From Mycolicibacterium iranicum (GTDB lineage Bacteria > Actinomycetota > Actinomycetes > Mycobacteriales > Mycobacteriaceae), in contig NZ_JACHVU010000001.1 in assembly GCF_014190915.1 (NCBI RefSeq), positions 248,001-312,000 on the forward strand: a stretch of 64,000 nucleotides of DNA. The letters run 5' to 3'. Below the pieces are notes generated by a model. The model was not told where the DNA came from. It saw only the letters and a list, made by a program, of their open reading frames with translations, and did not search any database. This document shows, one piece after another, positions 17,140-25,820 of this stretch. The translations under genes were made by a program, and so were the position numbers. Each line of letters opens with the position of its first letter. Position 1 is the stretch's first letter.

Positions 17140-18631
17140 TACGACGGATACTCCCGCCGCGCCGGTCCCTCCGATCAGCACCCAGGTGTCGGCGCTGGCC
17201 GCGCAGGCGCCCGACGCCCCCGCCGTCACCTGTTCGGGGACCACTCTGTCCCGGGCGGAGTTGGACGCCACCGCCAACCGGGTCGCGCACGGCTTCGCCG
17301 ACCGCGGCGTCGGGGTCGGCGACTACGTCACGATCGTGCTGCCCAACTCGCTGGACTGGGTCTTCGCGGTCCTCGCGTGCTGGAAGCTCGGTGCGGTGCC
17401 GCAGCCCCTGTCGGCGCGCCTGCCCGATGCCGAGCTCGGTGCCCTGCTCGAGCTGCGGCGGCCCGCACTTCTGGTGGGCCGCGCCGACCCGACCGGTGTC
17501 ACTCCCTGCACCACAACCGATCTCGGCGCCGAGTTCACGGGCTACTCCGATGCGCCGCTACCGGAGGCGGTGTCGCCGGTCTGGAAGTCGATGGCCTCGG
17601 GCGGCAGCACCGGGCGGCCCAAACTGATCGAGGCCGGCAACGACAGCCGCGTCCCGCCGGCCATCGGCACCCCGCTGGGCGCGCAGGCAGGTGACGTCAA
17701 CCTGCTGTCGGTGCCGTTGAGCCACAACACCGGCTTCACCACGTTCGCGATCGGCCTGCTCCAGGGCCATCACTTGGTCGTGATGCCTCGGTTCGATCCC
17801 CACGAGTTCCTTCGGCTGATCACCGAGCACCGGGTCACGTTCCTGACGACGGTGCCGACGATCATGCAGCGGCTCCTGCCGGTGTACCGGGCCGATCCCG
17901 GCGCCTACGACCTGTCCTCGATCCGGCGCTTCTGGCATGTGGCGGCGCCGTGCCCACCCGCGGTCAAGCAGGCCTGGATCGACATCGTCGGCCCGGAGGC
18001 GGTGTGGGAACTGTACGGCGGCACCGAATTACAGGCACTCACGTTCATCTCGGGCGATCAGTGGCTGACACATCCGGGCTCGGTCGGCGTCGTGGTCGCC
18101 GGGGAGATGAAGGTGCTCGACGACGACGGTAACGAATGCCCGCCCGGTGTGGCCGGTGAGATCTACATGCGCCGTGCTCCCGGCGCCCGCCCCACCTACC
18201 GGTACATCGGCAGCACGGCGAAGTCCCGCGACGGGTGGGATTCGTTGGGGGATCTCGGCTATTTCGACGACGACGGGTTCCTGTACCTCAACGACCGCAG
18301 GGTCGACATGTTCACCGTGGGGGGCCGCAACGTGTATCCGGCGGAGATCGAGTCGGCGCTGGCCGAGCACCCCGGCGTGCTGTCCAGCCTGGTGGTCGGG
18401 CTGCCCGACGACGATCTGGGCCAGGTGCCGCACGCGCTCGTCCAGGCCGATCCGTCTGCCGAGCTGTCGGACGGCGATGTCGTCGCGTTCCTCGCCGAGC
18501 GCATCGCGTCCTACAAGGTGCCGCGGTCGGTGGAGTTCAGCGACCGGCCGTTGCGCGACGATGCGGGGAAGGCGAGGCGGTCGGCGGTCCGCGACGAGGT
18601 GATCTCGCGGCGGGCCGCGCAGTCAGGCTGA
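17123..18631 (+). CDS. Acyl-CoA synthetase / AMP-dependent ligase
   Basis: A 502-residue (ATG 17123) or 499-residue (ATG 17132) member of the ANL superfamily that would activate a carboxylic acid as acyl-AMP and then acyl-CoA. The P-loop ASGGSTGRPKL is near residue 155. ELYGGTE, the DLGYFDDDGFLYLNDR hinge and the C-terminal catalytic Lys in LRDDAGKARRS are present. It resembles bile-acid and short-chain CoA ligases, but the substrate is not known. Either start lies inside the aftD 3' end, giving an overlap with aftD of 8-17 bases. The end overlaps the convergent marR by 9 bases. Confidence 0.85.
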   Translation: MTKMADTTDTPAAPVPPISTQVSALAAQAPDAPAVTCSGTTLSRAELDATANRVAHGFADRGVGVGDYVTIVLPNSLDWVFAVLACWKLGAVPQPLSARLPDAELGALLELRRPALLVGRADPTGVTPCTTTDLGAEFTGYSDAPLPEAVSPVWKSMASGGSTGRPKLIEAGNDSRVPPAIGTPLGAQAGDVNLLSVPLSHNTGFTTFAIGLLQGHHLVVMPRFDPHEFLRLITEHRVTFLTTVPTIMQRLLPVYRADPGAYDLSSIRRFWHVAAPCPPAVKQAWIDIVGPEAVWELYGGTELQALTFISGDQWLTHPGSVGVVVAGEMKVLDDDGNECPPGVAGEIYMRRAPGARPTYRYIGSTAKSRDGWDSLGDLGYFDDDGFLYLNDRRVDMFTVGGRNVYPAEIESALAEHPGVLSSLVVGLPDDDLGQVPHALVQADPSAELSDGDVVAFLAERIASYKVPRSVEFSDRPLRDDAGKARRSAVRDEVISRRAAQSG

Positions 18632-19123
18632 CGCCGCCGAGTCAGGTTGAGACCGCGCCCGCTTGGAGCGCGGCGGGAGTCCACGCATGTGGTCGCGGGT
18701 GCGGGTCATGATGTCGCCGAGGGTGCGCACGTCGCCGTCGGACAGCGGCGCGAACAGCAGAGTGCGGACGATCTCCACGTGACCGGGTAGCACCTCGGCA
18801 ACCCGGGCGCGGCCGGCCTCGGTGATGCCGACGAGGGTCGAGCGCTGGTCGGTGGTGCTGGTCCGGCGGGTGATGAGGCCGGCCTTGTCCAGCAGTCCGG
18901 CCTGGTGGGTCAGTCCGCTACGGCTGTAGACGACGCCGTCGGCGAGGTCGGTCATGGTGAGCGGGCCGTCGGCGTCGGCGAGCGTCGCCAGGATCTCGAA
19001 TTGCACGTAGCTGAGCCCGCCCTCGTCCTGCAGCTGCCGGCGCACCGCGTACTGCAGCAGGCTGACGGCTTCGGTCAGCGCGAAGTAGGTGCGCATCTGC
19101 TGGGGTGCGAGAGCTTCGGCCAT
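18623..19123 (-). CDS. MarR-family transcriptional regulator
   Basis: A 166-residue winged-helix protein. The HTH lies in LTMTDLADGVVYSRSGLTHQAGLLDKAGL (about residues 56-83) followed by the wing RRTSTTDQRS. It is divergent from a quinone-oxidoreductase gene. The 137 bases between them contain three near-identical 18-base palindromes, so it very probably represses both genes and responds to an aromatic, electrophilic or oxidising ligand. Confidence 0.88.
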   Translation of the reverse strand: MAEALAPQQMRTYFALTEAVSLLQYAVRRQLQDEGGLSYVQFEILATLADADGPLTMTDLADGVVYSRSGLTHQAGLLDKAGLITRRTSTTDQRSTLVGITEAGRARVAEVLPGHVEIVRTLLFAPLSDGDVRTLGDIMTRTRDHMRGLPPRSKRARSQPDSAASA

Positions 19124-19136
19124 CCCGCGAGCTTAC

Positions 19137-19154
19137 TGCTTCGACATCGAAGCA
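19137..19154. promoter_or_regulatory. MarR operator site 1
   Basis: TGCTTCGA-CA-TCGAAGCA is a perfect 18-base palindrome with a 2-base centre, 13 bases upstream of the marR start codon. Two further copies follow at 19185 and 19221. Confidence 0.75.
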
Positions 19155-19184
19155 CTGTGGCGACGATCACGCCGCACTGGGAAT

Positions 19185-19202
19185 TACTTCGACATCGAAG
19201 CA
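19185..19202. promoter_or_regulatory. MarR operator site 2
   Basis: TACTTCGA-CA-TCGAAGCA matches site 1 at 17 of 18 positions. Its start is 48 bases from the start of site 1, in the middle of the divergent promoter region. Confidence 0.72.
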
Positions 19203-19220
19203 TGTTGTCACGCAGGTAAA

Positions 19221-19238
19221 CGCTTCGACTTCGAAGCA
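19221..19238. promoter_or_regulatory. MarR operator site 3
   Basis: CGCTTCGA-CT-TCGAAGCA keeps both TTCGA/TCGAAG arms. Its start is 36 bases from that of site 2, and it ends 22 bases upstream of the oxidoreductase start codon. Confidence 0.72.
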
Positions 19239-19260
19239 AAATCGACACAGGGAGTGCGCG

Positions 19261-20199
19261 ATGAAAGCAGTGCAGTACCACCGATACGGCGGCAGCGAAG
19301 TCCTCTCCTACACCGACGTCGAACGGCCGTCACCCGGTGCGGGCGAGGTTCTGGTGAAGGTGGCCGGGTCGTCGTTCAATCCCGTGGACGCGGGCATCCG
19401 CGGCGGGTACCTGACCGAGGTCTTCGCCGTCCGGCTGCCCCATGTGCCGGGCATCGACGTCGCCGGCACGATCGCCGAACTGGGTGCGGGCGTGACCGAT
19501 TGGCACGTCGGCGACACAGTCGTCGCGCTGCTGCCGATGGACGCCGACGGCGCCGCCGCCGACTACGCGCTGGCGCCGGCAGAGGCATTGGCCGCCGCGC
19601 CACAGACTGTGCCGCTCGACGATGCGGCCGCATTGCCGACGGTCGGCCTCACCGCATGGCAGGCGTTGTTCGAGATCGCCGAACTGACTGCGGGACAGAC
19701 GATCCTGATCAACGGGGCGACCGGCGCCGTCGGCGGCTATGCGATCCAGCTCGCGCACGAGGCCGGAGCCGTCGTGACGGCGACGTCGACTCCGCGGCAC
19801 GCGCGGCGGCTGCGCGAGCGCGGCGCCGACCATCTGATCGACTACCTCGGCGACGTCTCGGCGGCGATCCCCGGGGGGCCCTTCGACGTGGTGCTCAACC
19901 TCGTCGGCACCACCGAGGAGCAGACCGATGCGCTGATCGCGGCCGTCACCGACGGCGGCATCCACGTCGGCACGATGACCGCCGGTCCCGAGAACCCCGG
20001 CCGGGGCGTGCGCACCCAGCGGGTGTTCGTCCGCAGTGACGCGGCTCAACTGGCGGACCTGGTGCGCCGCGTCGACGCCGGGACACTGCACGTCGATGTG
20101 GCCGACCGCCGCCCACTGGCCGACGCCGCCGCGGTGCACGCCGCCTCGGACGAAGGCCGGCTTCCCGGAAAAACCATCCTCGTGCCAGATGCCGTCTGA
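19261..20199 (+). CDS. NADPH:quinone oxidoreductase (zinc-free MDR family)
   Basis: A 312-residue medium-chain dehydrogenase/reductase. The N-terminal GroES-like domain starts MKAVQYHRYGGSEVL and has no zinc-binding Cys cluster, as in quinone oxidoreductases. The Rossmann domain carries LINGATGAVGGYAIQLA (near residue 157) for NADPH. The likely role is reduction of quinones or enones. ATG 19261 was chosen because GGGAG precedes it. The frame is open upstream through the operators but that part is not protein-like. It is controlled by the divergent MarR. Confidence 0.88.
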   Translation: MKAVQYHRYGGSEVLSYTDVERPSPGAGEVLVKVAGSSFNPVDAGIRGGYLTEVFAVRLPHVPGIDVAGTIAELGAGVTDWHVGDTVVALLPMDADGAAADYALAPAEALAAAPQTVPLDDAAALPTVGLTAWQALFEIAELTAGQTILINGATGAVGGYAIQLAHEAGAVVTATSTPRHARRLRERGADHLIDYLGDVSAAIPGGPFDVVLNLVGTTEEQTDALIAAVTDGGIHVGTMTAGPENPGRGVRTQRVFVRSDAAQLADLVRRVDAGTLHVDVADRRPLADAAAVHAASDEGRLPGKTILVPDAV

Positions 20200-20214
20200 G
20201 CATGCCGTGGGAGG

Positions 20215-21399
20215 TCAGCGCGCGACGGCCGGCTCCGTCTCCTCGGTGACCGACGAGTCCAGCGGAGTCGGATCGTTGCGGCGCTCCCAGCGCCGCAACG
20301 CATTCCGGCACGGCGATTCGACGAGGGCGTAGCTGACGGCGGCGATCGCGAAACCGAACAGCACGGTCAGCACGAGCACCACGGTGAAGTGACCGTTGAA
20401 CGGGAACGCGCCGATGATCGGGAAGACCATCGCCAGCGCCGCCAGATGCCACACGAACAATCCGTAGGACCACCGCCCCAGCGTCACCATGACCGGGCTG
20501 CCGAGGATCCGGTGCGAGGTGTCGAGGCGGTCCAGCACCAACGGGGCCAGCAGCGCACCGGCGACGATCGCGCCCAGGGCCGTCTTCAGGATGACCTGAC
20601 CGACCGAACCGGGATGCAGGCCTTCGCGGCCCGCCAGCGGGGACGCGGCCACCAGAAAGGCCGCCAGGGCGACGACTGCCATCAGCACGCGTCGGCGCGC
20701 CAACCGGTGCGCCCACCCCACCGGCGTCACGGTCAGCTCGGCGAGCACCATCCCGGCGGCGAACCACGAGAAGAAGGCCGGCGGCCAGTTCCACAGGTTG
20801 TGCCCCGATCCCGCGTCGAACGGGATGTACACCCAGAACAGGCTGGCGGCCGCCACGGTCACGATCGCGGGAATTCTGGCGCGAACCGGCAACCGCCGCG
20901 CGAGCAGGGCCAGCAGCGGTAGCGCGAGATAAAAGCTCATCTCGACCGACAGGCTCCACATCTGCGTCAGTCCGGCGGTCAGCGTCAGCGGCACGTAGAT
21001 CTGCGTCAGGGTCAGGTTGGCCAGCCAGACCGTCACGTCGGCCGGCGTCTCGGGCATCAGCAGCATGATCACGACGACGGCGACAAGGTAGCCGGGCATG
21101 ATCCGCACGATCCGGGAGCGCAGATAGTGCGCGGTCGCCGGACGCGACCGCAGGCCCCGCGCGGCGGCGGCGTGACCGCGCCACAGCAGGAAGCCCGACA
21201 GCGCGAAGAAGACTGCGACCGCCAGATCGAAACGCCCCAGGATCCGTCCGGCGATACCGCCGGACTGCCCGGTCTGGAACGCGACGTGGGTGATGACGAC
21301 ACCGATCGCCGCGCACGCACGCAGCCCTTCCACGGCGGGAAGGAAGCCTCGCGTGCCGCCCACGGCGTCGTCGCGCGTCGCCGACCCGGATCCGGTCAC
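20215..21399 (-). CDS. Acyltransferase-3 family integral membrane protein (Rv0228 type)
   Basis: A 394-residue membrane O-acyltransferase with about ten hydrophobic helices. The N-terminal FLPAVEGLRACAAIGVVITH contains the conserved Arg and His of the family, and ALSGFLLWR is the second hallmark. Such proteins acetylate or succinylate cell-envelope glycans or lipids. GTG at 21399 was selected; the frame upstream of it reads as non-coding. It is divergent from pgfA, as in M. tuberculosis (Rv0228/Rv0227c), which hints at a role in envelope assembly. It converges on the oxidoreductase gene with a 15-base gap. Confidence 0.87.
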   Translation of the reverse strand: MTGSGSATRDDAVGGTRGFLPAVEGLRACAAIGVVITHVAFQTGQSGGIAGRILGRFDLAVAVFFALSGFLLWRGHAAAARGLRSRPATAHYLRSRIVRIMPGYLVAVVVIMLLMPETPADVTVWLANLTLTQIYVPLTLTAGLTQMWSLSVEMSFYLALPLLALLARRLPVRARIPAIVTVAAASLFWVYIPFDAGSGHNLWNWPPAFFSWFAAGMVLAELTVTPVGWAHRLARRRVLMAVVALAAFLVAASPLAGREGLHPGSVGQVILKTALGAIVAGALLAPLVLDRLDTSHRILGSPVMVTLGRWSYGLFVWHLAALAMVFPIIGAFPFNGHFTVVLVLTVLFGFAIAAVSYALVESPCRNALRRWERRNDPTPLDSSVTEETEPAVAR

Positions 21400-21588
21400 G
21401 CAGTCAGTGTGCCCGACGCCGGCCCGGCGGGGCGACGGCTGCGGCCGGGGTGACCCGTCCCCGCCGGTGAAGGCCTCGTAGTAAGCGACGACCTTATTCT
21501 GTGCTGTTAGGGTCAGACGGACTTTTGGGCGTCTTGGTGGCGCCGCCACCGCCACGCCCCGTGGCGGCGCGCGAAGGGAGACACGGTA

Positions 21589-22794
21589 TTGAACCGCGCA
21601 GTTGCGCTGAGGATCGCCGCGTGCGGAATCATGGGCCTCGGAGCTGCCCTGCTCATCGCTGCGCTGCTCTTGTCCACCTACACCCAGGGCAAGATCGCCA
21701 AGATTCCGCTGACCATCGACGCCACCCTCGTCAGTGACGGCACGGGAACCGCGTTCGACCCGGCCTCGCTGCTCGGCGAGCGGTTCGTGGTCAACGAGGA
21801 CATCCCGCTGGTGATGCAGCAGCAGCAGAGTGTGGAGTCACCCTCGAACGCCGATGTGGTGACACTGCAGGTCGGCACGTCGCTGCGGCGTTCCGATCAG
21901 CAGCAGGACAACGGCCTGCTGCTGGCCATGGTCGACACCGTCACGGTGAACCGCCAGACGGCCCTGGCGGTCTCGAGCGAGACGAATCCGGGTGGTTCGG
22001 TGCAGAAGCCGCGGGCCATCGAGGACGAGAACCCGCCGACGAGCATCGCGCTGCCGCACGAGGGGCTGGCCTACCGCTTCCCGTTCGACACCGAGAAGAA
22101 GACGTATCCGTTCTTCGACCCGATCGCGCAGAAGCCCTACGACGCCAACTACTCCGGCGAAGAGGACGTCAACGGTCTGACGGCGTACAAGTTCACGCAG
22201 AACGTCGGGTTCGACGCGGACGGAAAGCTCGTGGAGCCGGTGAAGTTCGCGTCCCTCTACGACGACGACGCCGACAGCCAGGTCACCGCACGCGCGGCGC
22301 TCTGGGGCCTTGAGGGCGACCCCGAAGAGCCGATCACGATGACCCGCTACTACGCCGCGCAGCGCACCTTCTGGGTGGATCCCGTGTCGGGCACCATCGT
22401 CAAGCAGACCGACCGCGGCTACCACTACTACGCCCGCGAAGCGCTCAAGCCGGAGATGACGTTCGTCGACTACACCGTGACGACCGACGAGGAGTCGGTC
22501 GAGTCCCAGGTCGCCGCCGCGCAGGACGAGCGTGACCGGGTGTCGCTGTGGGGCCGCATCCTGCCGATCACGTTCACCGCGCTCGGCCTGGTGGCCCTCG
22601 TCGGTGGCGCGCTTCTCGGGTCGTTCAGCCTGCGGGCCGAGTCCATGCTGATCGACCCGGGGCTCGACGACACCAGCAACCGCTTCTACGGCGGTCGCGG
22701 CGACGAGGGTGAACCCGTGCCCGGCGCCGAGGCCAAAACCGAGAAGCTTCCCGCCCAGCGGCCGTCCGACCTGCCGCCGGACAGACCGGTCTGA
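21589..22794 (+). CDS. pgfA: Polar growth factor PgfA (DUF3068, Rv0227c type)
   Basis: A 401-residue periplasmic protein held by an N-terminal membrane helix (about 12-33) and a C-terminal one (about 323-345), with a cytoplasmic tail. The DUF3068 (PorA-like) domain fills the middle. The M. smegmatis ortholog is described as an essential polar protein that works with MmpL3 in trehalose monomycolate trafficking. The start is TTG 21589 with GAAGGGAG upstream. The stop overlaps the next gene by four bases. Confidence 0.88.
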   Translation: MNRAVALRIAACGIMGLGAALLIAALLLSTYTQGKIAKIPLTIDATLVSDGTGTAFDPASLLGERFVVNEDIPLVMQQQQSVESPSNADVVTLQVGTSLRRSDQQQDNGLLLAMVDTVTVNRQTALAVSSETNPGGSVQKPRAIEDENPPTSIALPHEGLAYRFPFDTEKKTYPFFDPIAQKPYDANYSGEEDVNGLTAYKFTQNVGFDADGKLVEPVKFASLYDDDADSQVTARAALWGLEGDPEEPITMTRYYAAQRTFWVDPVSGTIVKQTDRGYHYYAREALKPEMTFVDYTVTTDEESVESQVAAAQDERDRVSLWGRILPITFTALGLVALVGGALLGSFSLRAESMLIDPGLDDTSNRFYGGRGDEGEPVPGAEAKTEKLPAQRPSDLPPDRPV

Positions 22795-24530
22795 TCGCTT
22801 TCCGTAGCTCGTTCGTCGCGCCGGCCTATGCGCTGGCGCTCACCCTGGCAGTCACCGCACCCCTGCTGCAGCCGGGCTATCTGCTGCTGCGGGACGCGGT
22901 GTCCACGCCGCGCTCCTACCTGACCGACGCCGCGCTGGGTCTGTCCCAGGCGGCGCCGCGGGCGCTGCCGCAGGATTTCTTCGTCGCGCTGGCGTCGTCG
23001 GTCCTCGACGGCGGCGCGGTCGTCACAGCGCTGCTGGTGTCGGGCCTGTGGCTGGCCGGGTGGGGCGCGGCCCGGTTGGTCACCACGGTGCTACCCGATG
23101 CCGGGGTCGGCGGGCAGTGTGTGGCGGTCACCGTCGCGATCTGGAATCCCTATGTCGCCGAGCGGCTTCTGCAGGGGCACTGGAGCCTGCTGGTGGGCTA
23201 CGGATGCCTGCCGTGGGTGGCGGCGACCGTGCTGTCGCTGCGCGATGGGGAGCATCGGTCTGCCGGCCGCATCGGGGGCCTGCTGTTCTGGCTCGCACTG
23301 GCGGGCCTCACCCCGACAGGGCTGATGCTGGCCGCGACGATCGCGCTGGCGTGTGCGCTGACGCAGGGCACGGGAAGGTCCCGGGTGTGGTGCGCGGCGG
23401 TCAGCCTGGCCGCCTCGGTGACGGCGGCGCTGCCGTGGCTCGCCGCGTCCGCGGTGGCCGGCGGGTGGGCCGCGGAGGGGGTCGACCAGAAGGCCGGGGT
23501 GGCCGCGTTCGCTGCGCGTGCCGAGCCGGGGCTCGGCACCCTCGGTAGCCTGGCCGGCCTCGGCGGGATCTGGAACGCCGAAGCGGTACCTCCCACCCGG
23601 ACAACGACTTTCGCGGTGGTGTCGACGGTGGTGCTGCTGACCGTCGTCGCCGTGGGCGTCCCGCTGCTGATCCGTCGCCGCACCGTCCCGCCACTGCTCG
23701 TGGTCGGCGCGCTCGCGGTGGTGATGCCCGCGCTGATGGCCACGGGGCCCGGTCTGGCGGCGGTGGAGACGGTCATCGAAGCGGTGCCCGGGCTGGGTGT
23801 TCTGCGGGACGGCCAGAAATGGGTCGCCCTGGCGATGCCCGCCTACGCGGTGGCCGGCGCCGCCACCGTCCTGGCATTGCGCCCCCGCATCCCGGCAGTC
23901 GCGACCACGGCGGTGTGCTGCGCCGCGCTGATCGCGACCCTTCCCGACCTGGCCTGGGGTGTCGGTGGGCGCGTCGAGGCCGTCCGGTATCCGCCGGGGT
24001 GGGCGGCCGCCGCGGCCGTCATCAACGCCGACCCCGCCCCCGTGGTCGTGCTGCCGGTCGACAGCATGCGTCGGTTCCCTTGGGCCCGCACGGCTCCGGT
24101 ACTCGATCCGCTGCCGCGCTGGGTACGGGCCGACGTCCTCAGTACCGGCGACCTGACCATCGCAGGCACCACCGTCCCCGGTGAGGGGAGCCGGGCGAGG
24201 GACGTTCAGCGGCTGCTCGTCTCGGGCGCCGGCAGAGAGGAACTGGCGGCTGCCGGCGTGGGCTGGGTGGTGATCGAAGGCCCGCCGGTGGTCGAACTCG
24301 CTGCCGCCGCCGAGCTGCCGGTGGCCTACCGCGACGACGACCTGACCGTCTACGCGGTGGGCGGCAATGCGCCCGGTGCACCGCAGCGCGCCGTGATGCT
24401 CGCCGCGCACGGGGTCTGGCTGGGTCAGCTCGTGCTCGGCCTCATCGGGATGCTCTGGGGGCGGCGTCGTTCACGCCGTGCACACCGACGGGACGAGCAC
24501 GTAGACCGGCCAGAATCCGGCGACCAGTAG
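22791..24530 (+). CDS. Polytopic membrane protein (Rv0226c type)
   Basis: A multi-pass membrane protein with ten or more hydrophobic helices and the periplasmic-looking motif NPYVAERLLQGHW. The family is conserved in mycobacteria next to pgfA, and its biochemical function is unknown. The first ATG/GTG/TTG in frame is GTG 22899, but coding sequence clearly continues upstream (a hydrophobic helix, then QPGYLLLRDAVSTPRS). The only candidate upstream is CTG 22791, overlapping the pgfA stop as CTGA. That start gives 579 residues, close to the 576 recalled for Rv0226c. The 3' end overlaps the convergent small membrane-protein gene by 60 bases. Confidence 0.82.
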   Translation: MIAFRSSFVAPAYALALTLAVTAPLLQPGYLLLRDAVSTPRSYLTDAALGLSQAAPRALPQDFFVALASSVLDGGAVVTALLVSGLWLAGWGAARLVTTVLPDAGVGGQCVAVTVAIWNPYVAERLLQGHWSLLVGYGCLPWVAATVLSLRDGEHRSAGRIGGLLFWLALAGLTPTGLMLAATIALACALTQGTGRSRVWCAAVSLAASVTAALPWLAASAVAGGWAAEGVDQKAGVAAFAARAEPGLGTLGSLAGLGGIWNAEAVPPTRTTTFAVVSTVVLLTVVAVGVPLLIRRRTVPPLLVVGALAVVMPALMATGPGLAAVETVIEAVPGLGVLRDGQKWVALAMPAYAVAGAATVLALRPRIPAVATTAVCCAALIATLPDLAWGVGGRVEAVRYPPGWAAAAAVINADPAPVVVLPVDSMRRFPWARTAPVLDPLPRWVRADVLSTGDLTIAGTTVPGEGSRARDVQRLLVSGAGREELAAAGVGWVVIEGPPVVELAAAAELPVAYRDDDLTVYAVGGNAPGAPQRAVMLAAHGVWLGQLVLGLIGMLWGRRRSRRAHRRDEHVDRPESGDQ

Positions 24531-24731
24531 GTAGGCGGCCATGCCGCCGCCCGCGGGCAGGGCGGTCTGCAGCATGTCCTCGAGGTGGCGCACCTTGTCG
24601 ACGTGGAAGAACGCCCACGCCAGGCCGATGGTCACATACGGGATGGCCAGCCACAGGTGGAGTTCGATGACGTCGGCCACCGAGAGTCGCCTGCTCAGCG
24701 CGCTGCGTGTTCGGGTGCGCACGAAAGACAT
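24471..24731 (-). CDS. Small two-helix membrane protein, paralog of the 25596 gene
   Basis: An 86-residue protein starting at ATG 24731 after a good GAGGAG site. Two hydrophobic segments (about 23-43 and 60-80). The pattern VADVIELHLWLAIPYVTIGL, then Phe, Asp, and FWPV near the end, is shared with the 74-residue protein encoded two genes upstream (LAEWIGTALLLGAPYGALGV, FWPV). The two appear to be distant duplicates flanking the DUF2236 gene. The function is unknown. The last 60 bases overlap the convergent Rv0226c-type gene. Confidence 0.72.
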   Translation of the reverse strand: MSFVRTRTRSALSRRLSVADVIELHLWLAIPYVTIGLAWAFFHVDKVRHLEDMLQTALPAGGGMAAYLLVAGFWPVYVLVPSVCTA

Positions 24732-24741
24732 TCGAAGCTCC

Positions 24742-25599
24742 TCAGACGAGCCGGCGATGCCGGCGGACACGGCGTCGGACGTCGGCGAGCAGCACATGGC
24801 TGCCGCCCTGCCGAATGACACCAGGCAGGAACCTGTTGACGAACGCCACGAACAGGAAGAGTTGCTCGAACAGGCGCTGGCGACCGTCACCCCAGCCCAG
24901 GCCCAGCGCATCGCGGAACACCGGGGCGAGGAAGCCCGCGGTCAGGAACTTCAGCAGGGGCCGAAAGGGCAGCGCGAGAACGGGATTGATCATCCGGAGA
25001 TCGACCAGGTCGGTCAGGTAGGCGCGCACCACGTCGTCCATCTGCACCTGGCCGCACGCGCTGTCCCAGTAGCGGTCGAACTCCCCCCGGGTCGGTGGCC
25101 ACTGGTCCTCGGTGACCTGCAACGTCGTCCCCAGCGTGAACGCCGACCGGTAGAACTGCTCGGCCTGCCCGGGGGTCATCTGTCCGCGGAGCAGCTGATA
25201 GGTGTCCTCGAGCCCGACGAACAGGCACGCCGCCACCCACATCTGCAGATCGCGGTCGAAGGCGTTGTACTGCACCGGACTCGACGGACCGGACTTCACG
25301 TGCCGGTGCGCCCCGTTGACCGCCTCGCGGAACGCCGCCCGGTCCTCGTCGGCGCCCAGGATCGCGACGGCCAGGTATTGGAACGTCGTGCGGGCGCGCT
25401 TCCACGGGTGCTTGAGCAGATTGCCCGAATCGACCTTGCTCTCCACGACGCCGTATCCGACCCCCGGCCGCGACAACTGCATGATCGCATTGGCCGCTCC
25501 CGCGGCGAACGACCAGAAGTCCATCGCCTCGGCGACGGTGACCGGCTCGTCGCTCCACCGCGCCGTACGGCGGCGGACGTGAATCCTCGTATGGCTCAT
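24742..25599 (-). CDS. DUF2236 (MpaB/Lcp-like) oxygenase-family protein
   Basis: A 285-residue helical protein of the DUF2236 family, which includes latex-clearing protein Lcp and fungal MpaB. Family hallmarks are SRPGVGYGVV near the start of the domain, RTTFQYLAVAILG, the conserved His in NGAHRHVKG-like context (about residue 110), and YNAFDRDLQMWVAACL. Lcp members bind heme b and cleave polyisoprene. Whether this protein binds heme cannot be read from the sequence. ATG 25599 overlaps the stop of the upstream small membrane-protein gene as ATGA, and the next small gene starts 10 bases downstream, so the three form an operon. Confidence 0.85.
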   Translation of the reverse strand: MSHTRIHVRRRTARWSDEPVTVAEAMDFWSFAAGAANAIMQLSRPGVGYGVVESKVDSGNLLKHPWKRARTTFQYLAVAILGADEDRAAFREAVNGAHRHVKSGPSSPVQYNAFDRDLQMWVAACLFVGLEDTYQLLRGQMTPGQAEQFYRSAFTLGTTLQVTEDQWPPTRGEFDRYWDSACGQVQMDDVVRAYLTDLVDLRMINPVLALPFRPLLKFLTAGFLAPVFRDALGLGWGDGRQRLFEQLFLFVAFVNRFLPGVIRQGGSHVLLADVRRRVRRHRRLV

Positions 25600-25820
25600 G
25601 GCGGACACATCTCGGCGAGAAGCAGCACCGGCCAGAACAGCACCGAACCGAGCAGGGCGAGCAGCCTCCTGGCACCGTCGAACTGCTCCGCGTAGTCCGG
25701 TCTGAACACGGCGTAGACGACGCCGAGCGCGCCGTAGGGCGCACCGAGCAACAGCGCGGTGCCGATCCATTCGGCGAGGGTCATCTCGTAATCCAGAAGG
25801 CGGCGCAGGTCGCTGAGCAC
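25596..25820 (-). CDS. Small two-helix membrane protein, first gene of the DUF2236 operon
   Basis: A 74-residue protein from GTG 25820 with two hydrophobic helices (about 17-40 and 52-68) and a C-terminal Cys. It is a paralog of the 86-residue protein at 24471. Its stop overlaps the DUF2236 start codon, implying coupled translation and a possible membrane anchoring role for that enzyme. An AT-rich palindrome (25820-25839) touches the start codon. Confidence 0.7.
   Translation of the reverse strand: MLSDLRRLLDYEMTLAEWIGTALLLGAPYGALGVVYAVFRPDYAEQFDGARRLLALLGSVLFWPVLLLAEMCPP

Noticed and set aside
24742..25770. Longer DUF2236 protein starting at 25770
   Set aside because: The extra 57 residues are an Arg-rich out-of-frame reading of the small membrane-protein gene. 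ATG 25599 gives coupled ATGA overlap.
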